A stretch of 64,000 nt of DNA, from positions 1 to 64,000 of the forward strand of contig NZ_JAXMOR010000007.1 in the NCBI RefSeq assembly GCF_034669705.1, written 5' to 3'. Position 1 is the first letter of the stretch; every line of letters starts with the position of its first letter. Source of the DNA: Marinovum sp034669705 (lineage in GTDB: Bacteria > Pseudomonadota > Alphaproteobacteria > Rhodobacterales > Rhodobacteraceae). Positions 34,137 to 43,252 of this stretch are shown here, piece by piece. The translations under genes were made by a program, and so were the position numbers. A model generated the notes under the pieces. The model searched no databases, was not told the origin of the DNA, and was given only the letters and a program-made list of their open reading frames with translations.

Positions 34137-34719
34137 CGTCGAGACGAAACGCGGCCGGGTGCGCCGCCTGCTGATCGAGCCGCTGGCCAGCGGCTATGGC
34201 GGCATGGGCTTTCGCTTCCCGAAGGGCACCGACGAGAAGAAGCAACGCAGCTACCTCGACTGGCTGGCCGACTGGCTGGGCTATCTCAGCGACGAAGAAC
34301 TCGAGCGACTGCGCGCCTGCCTCTCGGCGCATGGCGACGGTGCCAAGCGCTGCTTCTGGCCGGCGCGCGCCACGGTGGTGTTCTTCGCCCAGGCGGCCCG
34401 GCCGCGACCGATCGAAACCTGGCCGGAATGCGCGAGCTGGTTCGCGTCGATCGAAGGGGCCAAGGCCCGGGAAGAGGGCACGCTGGTCGCCACGATGCTC
34501 TTCATCGAGCGCAACATCCGCCCGCCCTACACTCCGAAGGACCGCCGCGAGGTGGCCGCTCGGACCGCCGAGCTGCAGCGCGCCTACACTGAGGCGCAGG
34601 AGCGGGTGACGAGGGACCGGGCCTATCCCGACGATGCGCAGATGATCGCCTGGTACGACCGGCTGACCGAGCGCGCCGAGGCGCTGGTGGGGGCCGAGCG
34701 GCAGGGGCACGCAGCATGA
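34129..34719 (+). CDS. Early phage protein, unknown function
   Basis: A 196-residue, strongly charged helical protein (KQRSYLDWLADWLGYLSDEELERLRACL, and a C-terminal helix ERVTRDRAYPDDAQMIAWYDRL). Not recognised. The ATG at 34129 has AACGGGGA upstream; it overlaps the stop of the replication gene by eight bases. By position it could be a replication partner, but nothing in the sequence says so. Confidence 0.65.
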   Translation: MSDVETKRGRVRRLLIEPLASGYGGMGFRFPKGTDEKKQRSYLDWLADWLGYLSDEELERLRACLSAHGDGAKRCFWPARATVVFFAQAARPRPIETWPECASWFASIEGAKAREEGTLVATMLFIERNIRPPYTPKDRREVAARTAELQRAYTEAQERVTRDRAYPDDAQMIAWYDRLTERAEALVGAERQGHAA

Positions 34720-35369
34720 GCGGGCAAGCGACGCAGCGTCTGGCGGCGGCGGATGCGCGCAAGCCGATCGGGATCTGGGACCTGGTGCAATGGGCCTTCC
34801 GGGCGGAATGCGCCCGCATCGAGACGGGCAGCGGGCCGCGCACCCTCAGTGGCACCGGCTACGTCATGGCCCAGCTCGAGGTCGGGCGCGTCGACGGTGG
34901 CGGCCATTCGCTGCCGCACCATGACGCCGACCTGGTGGCCGATGCCTTGGCGCATCTGCCAGAGGCGCGGGGTGGGCTGCGCATGGCGCTCTGGTTCGCC
35001 GAACTGGCCCGGGTCGGTCGGGTGCCGGACTGGATGCCGGATGCGCGGCCGCGGGTCTTTCCGGTCGAGACCCATACCAACCGGCACGGGGTTCGGGCGC
35101 GCTCGGAAGAGGCGCGCGACTGGCCGCCGCAGCCGCGGCGCAACCGCAAGGGCGTGGTGGTCCATGACACGGTGATGTGCTGTCCGGTGGTCATCCGGCC
35201 GAGTGCGGACGAGATCGCCGGCGCGCGCCGCGACTACCTCCGCTGGTGGGACGCGCTCTGGGAGGTTCGGGAAACCTTCAGGATTTACAACAACCTGACC
35301 GCTCACGAGGTCACTGACGCGATGCCCTTGCGCACGCCATGGCGGGCCGGCCGCGCAAAAAACTGTTGA
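34716..35369 (+). CDS. Last gene of the early operon, unknown function
   Basis: A 217-residue protein with no clear motif. It includes TGYVMAQLEVGRVDGGGHSLPHHDADLVADAL and a C-terminal RRDYLRWWDALWEVRETF. It starts in an ATGA overlap and is followed by a promoter-like sequence and a terminator. The place at the early/late boundary is where antiterminators such as Q are found, but I see no resemblance. Confidence 0.6.
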   Translation: MSGQATQRLAAADARKPIGIWDLVQWAFRAECARIETGSGPRTLSGTGYVMAQLEVGRVDGGGHSLPHHDADLVADALAHLPEARGGLRMALWFAELARVGRVPDWMPDARPRVFPVETHTNRHGVRARSEEARDWPPQPRRNRKGVVVHDTVMCCPVVIRPSADEIAGARRDYLRWWDALWEVRETFRIYNNLTAHEVTDAMPLRTPWRAGRAKNC

Positions 35370-35395
35370 CGAAATCCTAGCCCCGTTGACATATT
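35366..35395 (+). promoter_or_regulatory. Candidate late promoter
   Basis: TTGACG (35366-35371) and CATATT (35390-35395) are separated by 18 bases at the early/late boundary. A second TTGACA follows at 35386. Confidence 0.45.
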
Positions 35396-35411
35396 GCCTG
35401 CGAACCGAACT

Positions 35412-35452
35412 GCGCCCGGAGCCGGAAACCCCGCTCCGGGCGCTTTGCGTTT
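35412..35452 (+). terminator. Strong hairpin terminator upstream of late genes
   Basis: GCGCCCGGAGC (35412-35422) pairs perfectly with GCTCCGGGCGC (35433-35443) around ten bases, followed by TTTGCGTTT. It lies between the candidate late promoter and the first late gene, so late expression would need read-through or antitermination. Confidence 0.75.
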
Positions 35453-35496
35453 GGTCTGCTGCGTCATGCGGCGCGGGGGGCGGCGGAGGCCAGGGC

Positions 35497-36111
35497 ATGT
35501 TCACGATCGAGGCGGACTTCCACGCGGCCGAACGGCTGCTGTCGGATCTTGGCCGCAGGCAGTTGCCTTTCGCCGCGGCCATGACGCTGAACGACGTGGC
35601 TGCGGATGTGAAAGAGGATGAAGCGCGCGGGATCGAAGAGACCTTCGACCGACCAACGCCCTTCACCAAGCGCGGGCTCTATCTGCGGCGGGCGTCGAAG
35701 TCACGGCTGGCGGCGCAGGTGGGGGTGAAGTCGGTCCAGGCCGGCTATCTCGGGCTGCAGGCCAAAGGTGGTGTGCGGCGCCCGAAAGGGCGGGCTCTTG
35801 TGGTGCCGGTCAAGATGCGGCGCAACAAGTACGGCAACATGGCCAGGGGCGCGGTGAAGCGCGCGGCGGCCAAACCGGATGTTTTCGCGGCGAGCCGAAG
35901 CTCTGGCAGATCGCGGCATCTGCCGCCGGGTATTTACCAACGGCCGCGCGGCAAGCGGGGTGGCAGCCCCAAGATGCTGGTGGCCTTCGAGGCGAGTGCC
36001 TCATATCGCAAACGCTGGGATTTCCAGGGCCGGGCGCAGAAGAAGGCGACGGCCGTGGCGCAGGCCCATTTCTCCCGGCGGCTGGCCGAGGCAATCCGCA
36101 CCGCGAAATAG
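35497..36111 (+). CDS. Tail-completion-like protein (gpZ type)
   Basis: A 204-residue basic protein. The N-terminus (FHAAERLLSDLGRRQLPFAAAMTLNDVAADVKED) and the LYLRRASKSRLAAQVGV segment resemble lambda gpZ-type tail completion proteins. It is unusual to find this upstream of the terminase genes and not among the tail genes. The ATG at 35497 begins the conserved part; the frame is open further upstream through the terminator and is not coding there. Confidence 0.55.
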   Translation: MFTIEADFHAAERLLSDLGRRQLPFAAAMTLNDVAADVKEDEARGIEETFDRPTPFTKRGLYLRRASKSRLAAQVGVKSVQAGYLGLQAKGGVRRPKGRALVVPVKMRRNKYGNMARGAVKRAAAKPDVFAASRSSGRSRHLPPGIYQRPRGKRGGSPKMLVAFEASASYRKRWDFQGRAQKKATAVAQAHFSRRLAEAIRTAK

Positions 36112-36237
36112 CCTCGGGTCCTTCTAACCCCCGCGCCGCACACGGGTAATTCGCACCCCGGTGGGTTTGGGTGTGGGGTGGTTTTGGCGGCGTGGGTTTT
36201 CGGTTCTTGTTGTTGAGGATTTTCAGGAGGTTGGAAC
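36112..36237 (+). other. Non-coding region before terminase, candidate cos site
   Basis: This holds a C-rich block (36127-36143) and then about 60 bases nearly free of A and C on the plus strand (36160-36225). In lambda-type phages cos lies just upstream of the small terminase gene. No exact cos sequence is recognisable. A ribosome site (AGGAGG) precedes the gene at 36238. Confidence 0.4.
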
Positions 36238-36891
36238 GTGTCTGACGTGATCACACTCGAGAGCGGGGAGGTGCTTGATCTTGCCGCCTATCCGCTGCCC
36301 GAGGGGGTCGAGGACGAGGTGTTCAACCTCGATCTGATGGCCAAGGCGATGGCCACATCGACCGTCACGGTCAGCCGCTGGATCGACCAGGGCATGCCGG
36401 TGCAGCAGCGCGGCGGCAACGGTCAATCCTACAAGCTGCGCTTCAGCCATTGCTATGCCTGGCGCAAGTGGAAGGAGGCTTCTGATACCGCCGCGCGCCG
36501 GGCTTTGGAAAGCAAGGCCGAGCAGAAGGCCATGCTGTTTCTTAACGAGGAAACGCCGACCGAAGGCGCGCGTCTCTCGCCGAAGGAAGTGCGCGAATGG
36601 TCGGAGGCCGAGCTGATCCGCAACAAGGCGGCCCAGCAGCGGGGCGAGCTGGTGCGGACGCACCAAGTGGTCGAAATGCTGGAACACGTTCTGGCCACTG
36701 CGCGCAATGCGATGCTGACCGCGCCCGACTGGCTCGAGCAGGAATTCAGCCTGTCGCCCGGCCAGGTGGACAAGGCGCAGCGCTACTTCGACGGCGTCCT
36801 GGAAGAGATGCGGCATCAGATGGTGCAGCGTGACCTGATGCCGGCCGAGCTGATCCCGCTGGCCGGCACCGGCGACGCGTCGCAGGGCTGA
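36238..36891 (+). CDS. Terminase small subunit (Nu1-like)
   Basis: A 217-residue protein with an N-terminal winged helix-turn-helix (FNLDLMAKAMATSTVTVSRWIDQGMPVQQRG) that recognises the packaging site, and a helical C-terminal half that assembles and contacts the large subunit. Charged segment EVREWSEAELIRNKAAQQRGELV is typical of the Nu1/DUF1441 group. It is directly upstream of the large subunit, with good AGGAGG. Confidence 0.88.
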   Translation: MSDVITLESGEVLDLAAYPLPEGVEDEVFNLDLMAKAMATSTVTVSRWIDQGMPVQQRGGNGQSYKLRFSHCYAWRKWKEASDTAARRALESKAEQKAMLFLNEETPTEGARLSPKEVREWSEAELIRNKAAQQRGELVRTHQVVEMLEHVLATARNAMLTAPDWLEQEFSLSPGQVDKAQRYFDGVLEEMRHQMVQRDLMPAELIPLAGTGDASQG

Positions 36892-36895
36892 GCGC

Positions 36896-39037
36896 ATGGT
36901 GGAGATGGCCGATCGGGCGCTGGGGCAGGTCTGCGATCTGCCGCCGCTGCCGCCCTTTGCCCAGGCGCGCGACCTTCTGGCCGATGCCATGCCGCTGCTC
37001 GATGCGCCGAGCCGCATGGCACCGATCGAAGCCGCGGCGCGCTATGTGCGGGTCGAGACACGCGGCGTCTGGCAGAACTTCGATCCGGACGTGACGCCCT
37101 ACATGATCGAGCCGGTCAACACGGTGCAGTCGCGGCTCTACAAGGGCGGCGCCTTCGTCGGGCCGTCGCAGTCCGGCAAGACCATGGCGCTGATCACCAC
37201 GGCGCTGCATCCTGTGGTCTGTGATCCGGCCCCGGTGCTGGTGATCCACATGGATCGGCCCAGTCGCGACCGCTGGGTCGAGGAATCGCTGAACCCGGTG
37301 ATCCGGAACAGCCCCGAGGTGCGCGACAGGCTGGGACGCGCCCGCGACGACGACACCTTCAGCCGCAAACGGTTCCGGGGCATGCGGCTGAACCTAGGCT
37401 ATCCGACACCGCAATGGCTGTCCTCGGCCAAGTACCGGTTGGTGGCGATGACGGATTATGACCACTTCCCGCCGGAGCTGGGCGTGCGCAAGGAAGCGCC
37501 CGAGGGATCGCCGTTCGACATGGGGATGCAGCGGATCAAGACCTTCCTGAGCCGGGGCTTCGTCTTTGCCGAGAGCACGCCGGCCTGGCCGGTGATCAGG
37601 GCAGACTGGCAACCAGACAAGGCCGCGCCGCATGAGTTCCCGCCGGTGCGGTTCGGGATCGTACCGCTCTACAATCGCGGCACGCGCGGCCGCTGGTACT
37701 GGCAATGCCGCGACTGCGACGCGCTGTTCCAGCCGGCCTTTGCGCATCTGCACTATGACGAGACGCTTTCGCCTCGGGCGGCGGGCGAGACGGCTGAAAT
37801 GGAGTGCCAGGCCTGCGGCGCGCTGATCGGACCGCATCACAAGACCGAGTTCAACCGGCAGGCGCATCGCGGGCGGGGCGGCTGGCTGCACGAGGCGGAG
37901 CAGGGCGGGGACCTGGTGCCGATGGGCGACAGCGCGATCCGGGGCACCGAGATCGCCAGCTGGGCATTGGATGGCGCGGCCGCGACCTTTGCCAACTGGT
38001 CCGACCTGGTGTCGCGACGGATCGAGGCGCAGCGGCAGCTCGAGGAACTGGGCGAGGACATCCAGCTGTCGCGGTTCTACTACACCGATGTCGGTGTGCC
38101 CTACCTGCGCCCGAGCCTGGGCAAGGATGACGGGCTGAGCGTGCAATTCCTGCGCGACCAGGCGCAGCCGGTTGCCAAAGGCATGGCGCCCGATTGGGTG
38201 CGCTTCGTCGTGGTGTCGGTGGACGTGCAGAACACCTGGTTCCCGGTCCAGGTCACCGGCTTCGGGGCGGATGGAAGCTCGGTGGTGATCGACCGGTTCG
38301 ACCTGATGCAGCCGCCCGCCGATGCACCCGGCGCCGATCCGGACGTGGATGGCAACACCCGCCGTATCCAGCCGCCGCGCTACGAGGAAGACTGGGCGGT
38401 ATTGGAGCCGCTGGCTGACCGGGTGATCCCGGTTTCCGGGCGCGACTACGGGCTGCGCCCGATCGGCGTGGTGGTGGATTTCCAGGGCGCGCCGGGGGTC
38501 AGCGACAATGCCGAGAAATTCCTGCTGGCCCGTCGCCGGGCGGGCGAGGGCAGCAAGTGGCGGTTGAGCCGGGGGCAGGGCGGCTGGAAGGTGCCGCGCA
38601 TCCGCTACGCCGAGCCCGAGCGCGGCTCGGGCGGCAAGGCGGCGCGCAAGATCAAGCTTCTGACGATGGGGGTCGACCGGCTCAAGGACACCCTGGCTTC
38701 GGCCATGCTGAAGGCCGAGGCGGGGGCAGCCGGCGCGATGTACCTGCCGGACTGGATGGCGGGCAACGAGGCCCAGCTCGACGAATACGTCGCGGAAGAG
38801 CGGCTGCCCGATGGCTGGGACAAGAAAGCCGGCAAGCAGCGCAACGAGGGCATGGACCTGTCGGTTCAGGCCCGCGCCTTGGCCGAGCACAAGGGGCTCT
38901 TGCGGATCGATCCGCAGGCCCCGCCGCCCTGGGCCATCGGTGGCGGCGAGAACATCAACGCGGTGCCTCTGGGGACCGCCAGGAAAAAGCCCGAACCGCA
39001 GGCGCGCGCGCCGCGACGGATCGGCTACCTGTCATAG
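36896..39037 (+). CDS. Terminase large subunit (GpA family)
   Basis: A 713-residue DNA-packaging motor. The ATPase part has the Walker A-like loop GPSQSGKTMAL (about residue 88) and an acidic Walker B-like MTDYDHFP. The middle contains a zinc-binding CRDCDALFQP ... CQACGALIG segment. The C-terminal part holds the nuclease domain (VVVSVDVQNTWFPVQVTGFG). Length and motifs match the lambda GpA type, which cuts at cos. Confidence 0.95.
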   Translation: MVEMADRALGQVCDLPPLPPFAQARDLLADAMPLLDAPSRMAPIEAAARYVRVETRGVWQNFDPDVTPYMIEPVNTVQSRLYKGGAFVGPSQSGKTMALITTALHPVVCDPAPVLVIHMDRPSRDRWVEESLNPVIRNSPEVRDRLGRARDDDTFSRKRFRGMRLNLGYPTPQWLSSAKYRLVAMTDYDHFPPELGVRKEAPEGSPFDMGMQRIKTFLSRGFVFAESTPAWPVIRADWQPDKAAPHEFPPVRFGIVPLYNRGTRGRWYWQCRDCDALFQPAFAHLHYDETLSPRAAGETAEMECQACGALIGPHHKTEFNRQAHRGRGGWLHEAEQGGDLVPMGDSAIRGTEIASWALDGAAATFANWSDLVSRRIEAQRQLEELGEDIQLSRFYYTDVGVPYLRPSLGKDDGLSVQFLRDQAQPVAKGMAPDWVRFVVVSVDVQNTWFPVQVTGFGADGSSVVIDRFDLMQPPADAPGADPDVDGNTRRIQPPRYEEDWAVLEPLADRVIPVSGRDYGLRPIGVVVDFQGAPGVSDNAEKFLLARRRAGEGSKWRLSRGQGGWKVPRIRYAEPERGSGGKAARKIKLLTMGVDRLKDTLASAMLKAEAGAAGAMYLPDWMAGNEAQLDEYVAEERLPDGWDKKAGKQRNEGMDLSVQARALAEHKGLLRIDPQAPPPWAIGGGENINAVPLGTARKKPEPQARAPRRIGYLS

Positions 39038-39047
39038 AGGACTGCAA

Positions 39048-39251
39048 ATGGCCTATACCGAGGCAGATGTCACGGCGCTGAAATCGGCGCTGGCAAAAGG
39101 CGTACGCAAGACCAAGTTCGGCAACGAGGAAGTCGAGTTCAACTCGGCCGCCGAGATGCGCAAGCAGCTTGCCATCATGCAGGCCGAGATCGCCGGGGCG
39201 GCGGTGCAGGGGGTGACGGTCAGCTATCCCAAGTGCAGCCGGGGCCTGTGA
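39048..39251 (+). CDS. Head-tail joining protein gpW
   Basis: A 67-residue protein matching gpW: MAYTEADVTALKSALAKGVRKTKFGNEEVEFNS-type, with the ALAKGVRKTKFG turn and an NSAAEMRKQLAIMQ helix. gpW fits under the portal in lambda. It lies between terminase and portal, the lambda order. The stop overlaps a GTG at 39248 that could start the portal gene. Confidence 0.92.
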   Translation: MAYTEADVTALKSALAKGVRKTKFGNEEVEFNSAAEMRKQLAIMQAEIAGAAVQGVTVSYPKCSRGL

Positions 39252-39256
39252 GCGCC

Positions 39257-40720
39257 ATGGACCTTTTCGACCGCGTTCTCCTACGCCTGGCGCCCAGACG
39301 CGCCCTGGCACGGGTGCGAGCCCGCGCCAAGGCCACCACCCTGATGAACTATGACGCGGCCAGCCGCGGACGGCGCACCCAAGGGTGGCGGGCACCCGCC
39401 ACCGATGCAGACAGCGCGGCAGGCGCCAGCCGGTCGCGGCTGCGGTTCCTCAGCCGGGACTTCGTGCGCAACCGTCCATTGGCCGCGCGCGCCCGGGACG
39501 TGATCACCGGCAACGTGGTGGGCGCTGGCATCCTGCCCTCGGTGGAAATGCCGGCTGACGCCTCGGATCGTACGGAAGAGGCAATGACGGTGATCCGCGA
39601 CCATCTGCTGCCGGCAATCGATGCCTACGGGGTGAGCTACCTGCCGGGGTTGCAGCGGCAGGTGATGAACGCTGTCTTCACCGATGGCGAGGTGCTGGTG
39701 CGCCGCCGGCTGCGCGATCTGAAGTATGAGCCCGATCTGAAGCTGCCGTTCCAGGTGCAGCTTCTGGAGGTCGATCACCTCGACGAGACTTTGACCAGCC
39801 ACGGGCGCAACGAGGTGGTCGATGGCATCGAGTACGGGCCGACAGGCCGGACCGTTGCCTATCACCTCTACGACCACCATCCCGGTGACGTGCTGGGGCC
39901 GCTTGCCGGCGAGCTGAAAAGCCGCCGCGTCCCGGCGTCGGAGATCCTGCACATTCGCCGGATCGACCGTCCCGGCCAGATGCGCGGCGTGCCCTGGCTG
40001 GCGCCGGTGATGATGACGCTGGGCGAAATCAGCGACTACCAAGAGGCGCAGATCCTCAAGCAGAAGATCGCGGCGCTGCTGGCCTTCTTCATCGAGGCCG
40101 ACGAGGACGGCAACGTCTACGACGGCGCGGCGCTGGAAGAGGTCGCGCCGGGCGCGGTGGTGGGCCTCAAGTCGGGCCAGAAGATGACCGCCTCGGAGCC
40201 GCCGAAGGTCGACGGCTACGGCGACTTCATGCGGGAGGCGGTGCGCAGCGTCGCCGCAGGCCTCGGCCTGACCTACGAGAGTTTCGGCGATCTCAGCAAG
40301 GTGTCCTTCATCTCCGGGCGCATGGGCCGCATGGACATGGACCGGGCCGTCCAGGTCTGGCAGCAGGTGCTGATCATCGCCCAGTTCTGCGAAGGCCTGG
40401 GCCGCTGGACCTGTGACGCCTGGCGGCTGGTCGAGAAGGCGCGCGGTCTGCCGCCGGTGCCTGACCGCATCGCCTGGACTGCGCCGGGGCGCCCGATGCT
40501 CGACCCCAAGGAAATCGACATGGCCCTGGCCGAGATCGAGGGCGGGCTGACCAGCCTGCAGCGCAAACAGCGCGAGCGCGGGCTCGACCCCGATGTGATC
40601 GCCCGCGAGCGCGCCGAAGACGCCAGCCGCATCACCGTGCCGAAGGGCACGCGGGCGAGCGTGCCCGCCGGGGCTGAGACAACCGACGACAACGAGGAGA
40701 GCGCCGATGAACGGCAGTGA
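39257..40720 (+). CDS. Lambda-family portal protein
   Basis: A 487-residue portal (gpB type) that forms the dodecameric DNA gate of the head. Family blocks include NYDAASRGRRTQGWRAPA, the RSRLRFLSRDFVRNRPLAARARD region, LEVDHLDETL, EILHIRRIDRPGQMRGVPWLAPVM and LGLTYESFGDLSKVSF. Start 39257 gives MDLFDRVLLRL. The GTG at 39248, overlapping the gpW stop, would add three residues. It is four-base coupled to the next gene at its 3' end only loosely. Confidence 0.93.
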   Translation: MDLFDRVLLRLAPRRALARVRARAKATTLMNYDAASRGRRTQGWRAPATDADSAAGASRSRLRFLSRDFVRNRPLAARARDVITGNVVGAGILPSVEMPADASDRTEEAMTVIRDHLLPAIDAYGVSYLPGLQRQVMNAVFTDGEVLVRRRLRDLKYEPDLKLPFQVQLLEVDHLDETLTSHGRNEVVDGIEYGPTGRTVAYHLYDHHPGDVLGPLAGELKSRRVPASEILHIRRIDRPGQMRGVPWLAPVMMTLGEISDYQEAQILKQKIAALLAFFIEADEDGNVYDGAALEEVAPGAVVGLKSGQKMTASEPPKVDGYGDFMREAVRSVAAGLGLTYESFGDLSKVSFISGRMGRMDMDRAVQVWQQVLIIAQFCEGLGRWTCDAWRLVEKARGLPPVPDRIAWTAPGRPMLDPKEIDMALAEIEGGLTSLQRKQRERGLDPDVIARERAEDASRITVPKGTRASVPAGAETTDDNEESADERQ

Positions 40721-42830
40721 CCTGATCCTGAATGGCGAGATCGTGCTCGATGGCATGATCATGCCGCACGATTGGTGCGAGTTCATGGAGGGCGGGTGTT
40801 TTTCCGCCCGTATGCTGCGCGAGGCGCTGGCGCAATTTCCCGGCGATGTGACGGTGCGGATCAATTCCTCGGGCGGCGATCCCTTCGAGGGCGAGGCCAT
40901 GCGCGCGGCCCTGGCGGCGCATCCCGGCGAGGTTCGAGTCGAGGTGACCGGGCTCGCGGCCTCGGCGGCCTCGCTCCTGATCATGGGCGCGGGGCGGATC
41001 GAGATGACCGCGGGGTCGCTGCTCATGATCCACGATCCGAGCTCCTGCCTCTGCGGCACCGCCGGCGACCACCGCGCCGAGGCCGAGGTGCTGGAAACCA
41101 TGTCTGCTACCTATGCCGGGGTCTACGCCGCCCGGTCGGGCCAGCCGCGCGAGGCCGTCCTTGCGATGATGGCCGCGACCACCTGGATGGGGGGCGAGGA
41201 GGCTGTCGAGGCGGGATTTGCCGATGCGCTTGCCGGGCAGGCTGCGACTGACACGTCACCTCCGGCCCGCGCCGCCGCGATGGCGGCTCACCGAGACACG
41301 CTTTCCGCGCTGCGCCGCTGCGCCGCGCAATTCAATGCCGCGTCCCGTTCGGGGCCGGTGTCACGGACCGCGACCGTTGGTCACTCACAGGCCGCCATGG
41401 CCGCAACAGAGGAGGCAGACATGCCCCAAGACGACGAAAACCCGGTGGTCACAACCCCGCCGGTCGCTGATCAGGAGGCGCCGCAGACGCCGTCCGTCAC
41501 GATGCAGGCGCCCGATGCCGAGGCGATCACCGTACGTGCCACCGAGGCCGAACGTGCCCGCCAGCGCGACATCCGCAGCATGTCGGCGGCGTTCGTCACG
41601 GCCGGCCAGTTGAGCCAGGCACAGGTCGATAAGGTGATTGACGAAGGCGTGACGGCCGCCGAGGCGGGCAATCGCCTGATGTCTATGATGGCACCGACAC
41701 CGCAGGCCGGGGACGAGGCCTCGGACGGGCAGCGCGTGCATGTGCGCCGCGACGCAGGCGAAACCCGCATGGAGGGCATGATCTGCGCCCTGATGCGCGA
41801 TTACGAGGGGCCCGGCGCGGCGTTCCGCGGCATGCGTCTGCGTCGCATGGCGCTGGAGCTCGCGGGCCCGGGTCGCGGTTACAACGAGACCGATGCGATC
41901 CAGCGCGGCATGATGTCGACCCGGATGATGGGCGGGGCGCACGGGGTGAGCGACTTCGCCTATATCACCACCGAGGTGATGAACCGTTCGCTCATGCGCG
42001 AATACGACCGCCGCGGCGCAAACTGGAACATCGTCACCGGCGCGCCGATGCAGGCCAGCGACTTCCGCGAACTGCATGCGGTGCGCTTCGGCGGTGATTT
42101 CCAGCTCAAGCCGGTGAAGGAAAACGGCGAATACGAGAGCGCGGTGCTGGCCGACGAGGCCGAGGGTCTGACTGTCGAGCGTCGCGGCCGGGACATCACC
42201 CTGACCTTCGAGGCGGTGATCAACGACGACATGGGCGCCTTCACCGGCATCCCGCGGGAATTTGCGATCGCCTCGCGGGTGATGGAGGCGAGCATGGTCT
42301 GGGGGCTGATCCGCAGCAATGCCACGCTGAAATCCGATGGCACCGCGCTGTTTCACGCCGATCACGGCAACCTGGCGGGGTCGGGCGGCGCGATCAGCGT
42401 CACCACGGTCGGCGCGGCGCGCAAGGCGATGTGGGAGCAGAAAGCCTACGGCGCGGCAGCCGGCAGCGACGATTTCCTGCAGATCGTGCCGGACCGGCTG
42501 CTGGTGGCCCCGGCCAAGGAGGTGGCCGCACAGCAGTTCGTCGCCGACATCACCCCGGCGAAGATCGCCGACAGCAACCCCTTCCGCAACTCGATCACGC
42601 CTTACACCGTGCCGCATCTCGGGGCCGCCGCGGGCGGGTCGGACACTGCCTGGTATCTGGTGAGCTCCGACCTGCCGCCGGTCAGCGTGGCCTATCTCGA
42701 GGGCTACGAGGCCCCGACCGTGCGCACGATCGAGGGCATGAACCCCGATGTCGTCAAGATGAACGCCCGCCACATCTTCGGCGCGGCCGCCTCGGAGTTC
42801 CGCGGCGCCTACAAGAACGCCGGCGCCTGA
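40707..42830 (+). CDS. Prohead protease-major capsid fusion protein
   Basis: A 707-residue fusion. Residues about 5-180 are a ClpP-type serine protease with Ser86 in GLAASAASLLIMG and His109 in MIHDPSS. Residues about 230-330 are an alanine-rich, charged scaffold-like stretch, and about 340-707 are the HK97-type major capsid protein (FAYITTEVMNRSLMREYD, then ITFEAVINDDMGAFTGIP). A strong ribosome site and in-frame ATG at 41421 (residue 239) would produce the capsid part alone. The protease probably cuts scaffold away during maturation, as lambda gpC does. Confidence 0.92.
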   Translation: MNGSDLILNGEIVLDGMIMPHDWCEFMEGGCFSARMLREALAQFPGDVTVRINSSGGDPFEGEAMRAALAAHPGEVRVEVTGLAASAASLLIMGAGRIEMTAGSLLMIHDPSSCLCGTAGDHRAEAEVLETMSATYAGVYAARSGQPREAVLAMMAATTWMGGEEAVEAGFADALAGQAATDTSPPARAAAMAAHRDTLSALRRCAAQFNAASRSGPVSRTATVGHSQAAMAATEEADMPQDDENPVVTTPPVADQEAPQTPSVTMQAPDAEAITVRATEAERARQRDIRSMSAAFVTAGQLSQAQVDKVIDEGVTAAEAGNRLMSMMAPTPQAGDEASDGQRVHVRRDAGETRMEGMICALMRDYEGPGAAFRGMRLRRMALELAGPGRGYNETDAIQRGMMSTRMMGGAHGVSDFAYITTEVMNRSLMREYDRRGANWNIVTGAPMQASDFRELHAVRFGGDFQLKPVKENGEYESAVLADEAEGLTVERRGRDITLTFEAVINDDMGAFTGIPREFAIASRVMEASMVWGLIRSNATLKSDGTALFHADHGNLAGSGGAISVTTVGAARKAMWEQKAYGAAAGSDDFLQIVPDRLLVAPAKEVAAQQFVADITPAKIADSNPFRNSITPYTVPHLGAAAGGSDTAWYLVSSDLPPVSVAYLEGYEAPTVRTIEGMNPDVVKMNARHIFGAAASEFRGAYKNAGA
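41408..41423 (+). promoter_or_regulatory. Internal ribosome site for a separate capsid product
   Basis: AGAGGAGG (41408-41415), a five-base spacer and ATG at 41421, in frame with the fusion. Translation from here gives a 469-residue scaffold-capsid protein without the protease. Confidence 0.7.
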
Positions 42831-42852
42831 TCCAGCGTGCCTTGAATTGACT

Positions 42853-42877
42853 GGCCGGGCAGCGTGAGTGCCCGGCC
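42853..42877 (+). terminator. Hairpin after the capsid gene
   Basis: GGCCGGGCA and TGCCCGGCC pair over nine bases around GCGTGAG. There is no T-run, so it is more likely an mRNA stabiliser for the capsid message than a full stop. Confidence 0.45.
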
Positions 42878-42925
42878 CCTTGCCCTGACCATTCCGGTGC
42901 AGGCGCATGCAACGGAGACCTTCCC

Positions 42926-43252
42926 ATGAAAAACTTCATTGCCCCCGGTGAGCATGTCACCGTCATCACGCCCTCGGACGTATCCGCAGGCGATGGCCTT
43001 CTGATCGGCAGCCTGTTCGGTGTTGTCCAGGAGGATGCCGTGACCGGCGCGGATGTCGTCCTCGTCCGGCGCGGCGTCTTCATCCTGCCGAAGACCTCGG
43101 CTCAGGCCTGGACGGTCGGCGCGAAGGTCTACTGGACCGGCAGCGAATGCACCACCACCGCATCGGGGAACACGCTGATCGGTCTTGCCGAGAGCGCGGC
43201 GGCCAACCCGTCTGCGACCGGCCGGGTGCTGCTGGACGGTGCGGTCCGCTGA
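42926..43252 (+). CDS. DUF2190 capsid decoration-like protein
   Basis: A 108-residue beta-rich protein: MKNFIAPGEHVTVITPSDVSAGDGLLIGSLFGV, then VTGADVVLVRRGVFILPKTSA and GRVLLDGAVR. This is the DUF2190 pattern, often next to the capsid gene and thought to decorate or stabilise the head, similar in role to lambda gpD. The stop overlaps the next start by one base. Confidence 0.85.
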   Translation: MKNFIAPGEHVTVITPSDVSAGDGLLIGSLFGVVQEDAVTGADVVLVRRGVFILPKTSAQAWTVGAKVYWTGSECTTTASGNTLIGLAESAAANPSATGRVLLDGAVR

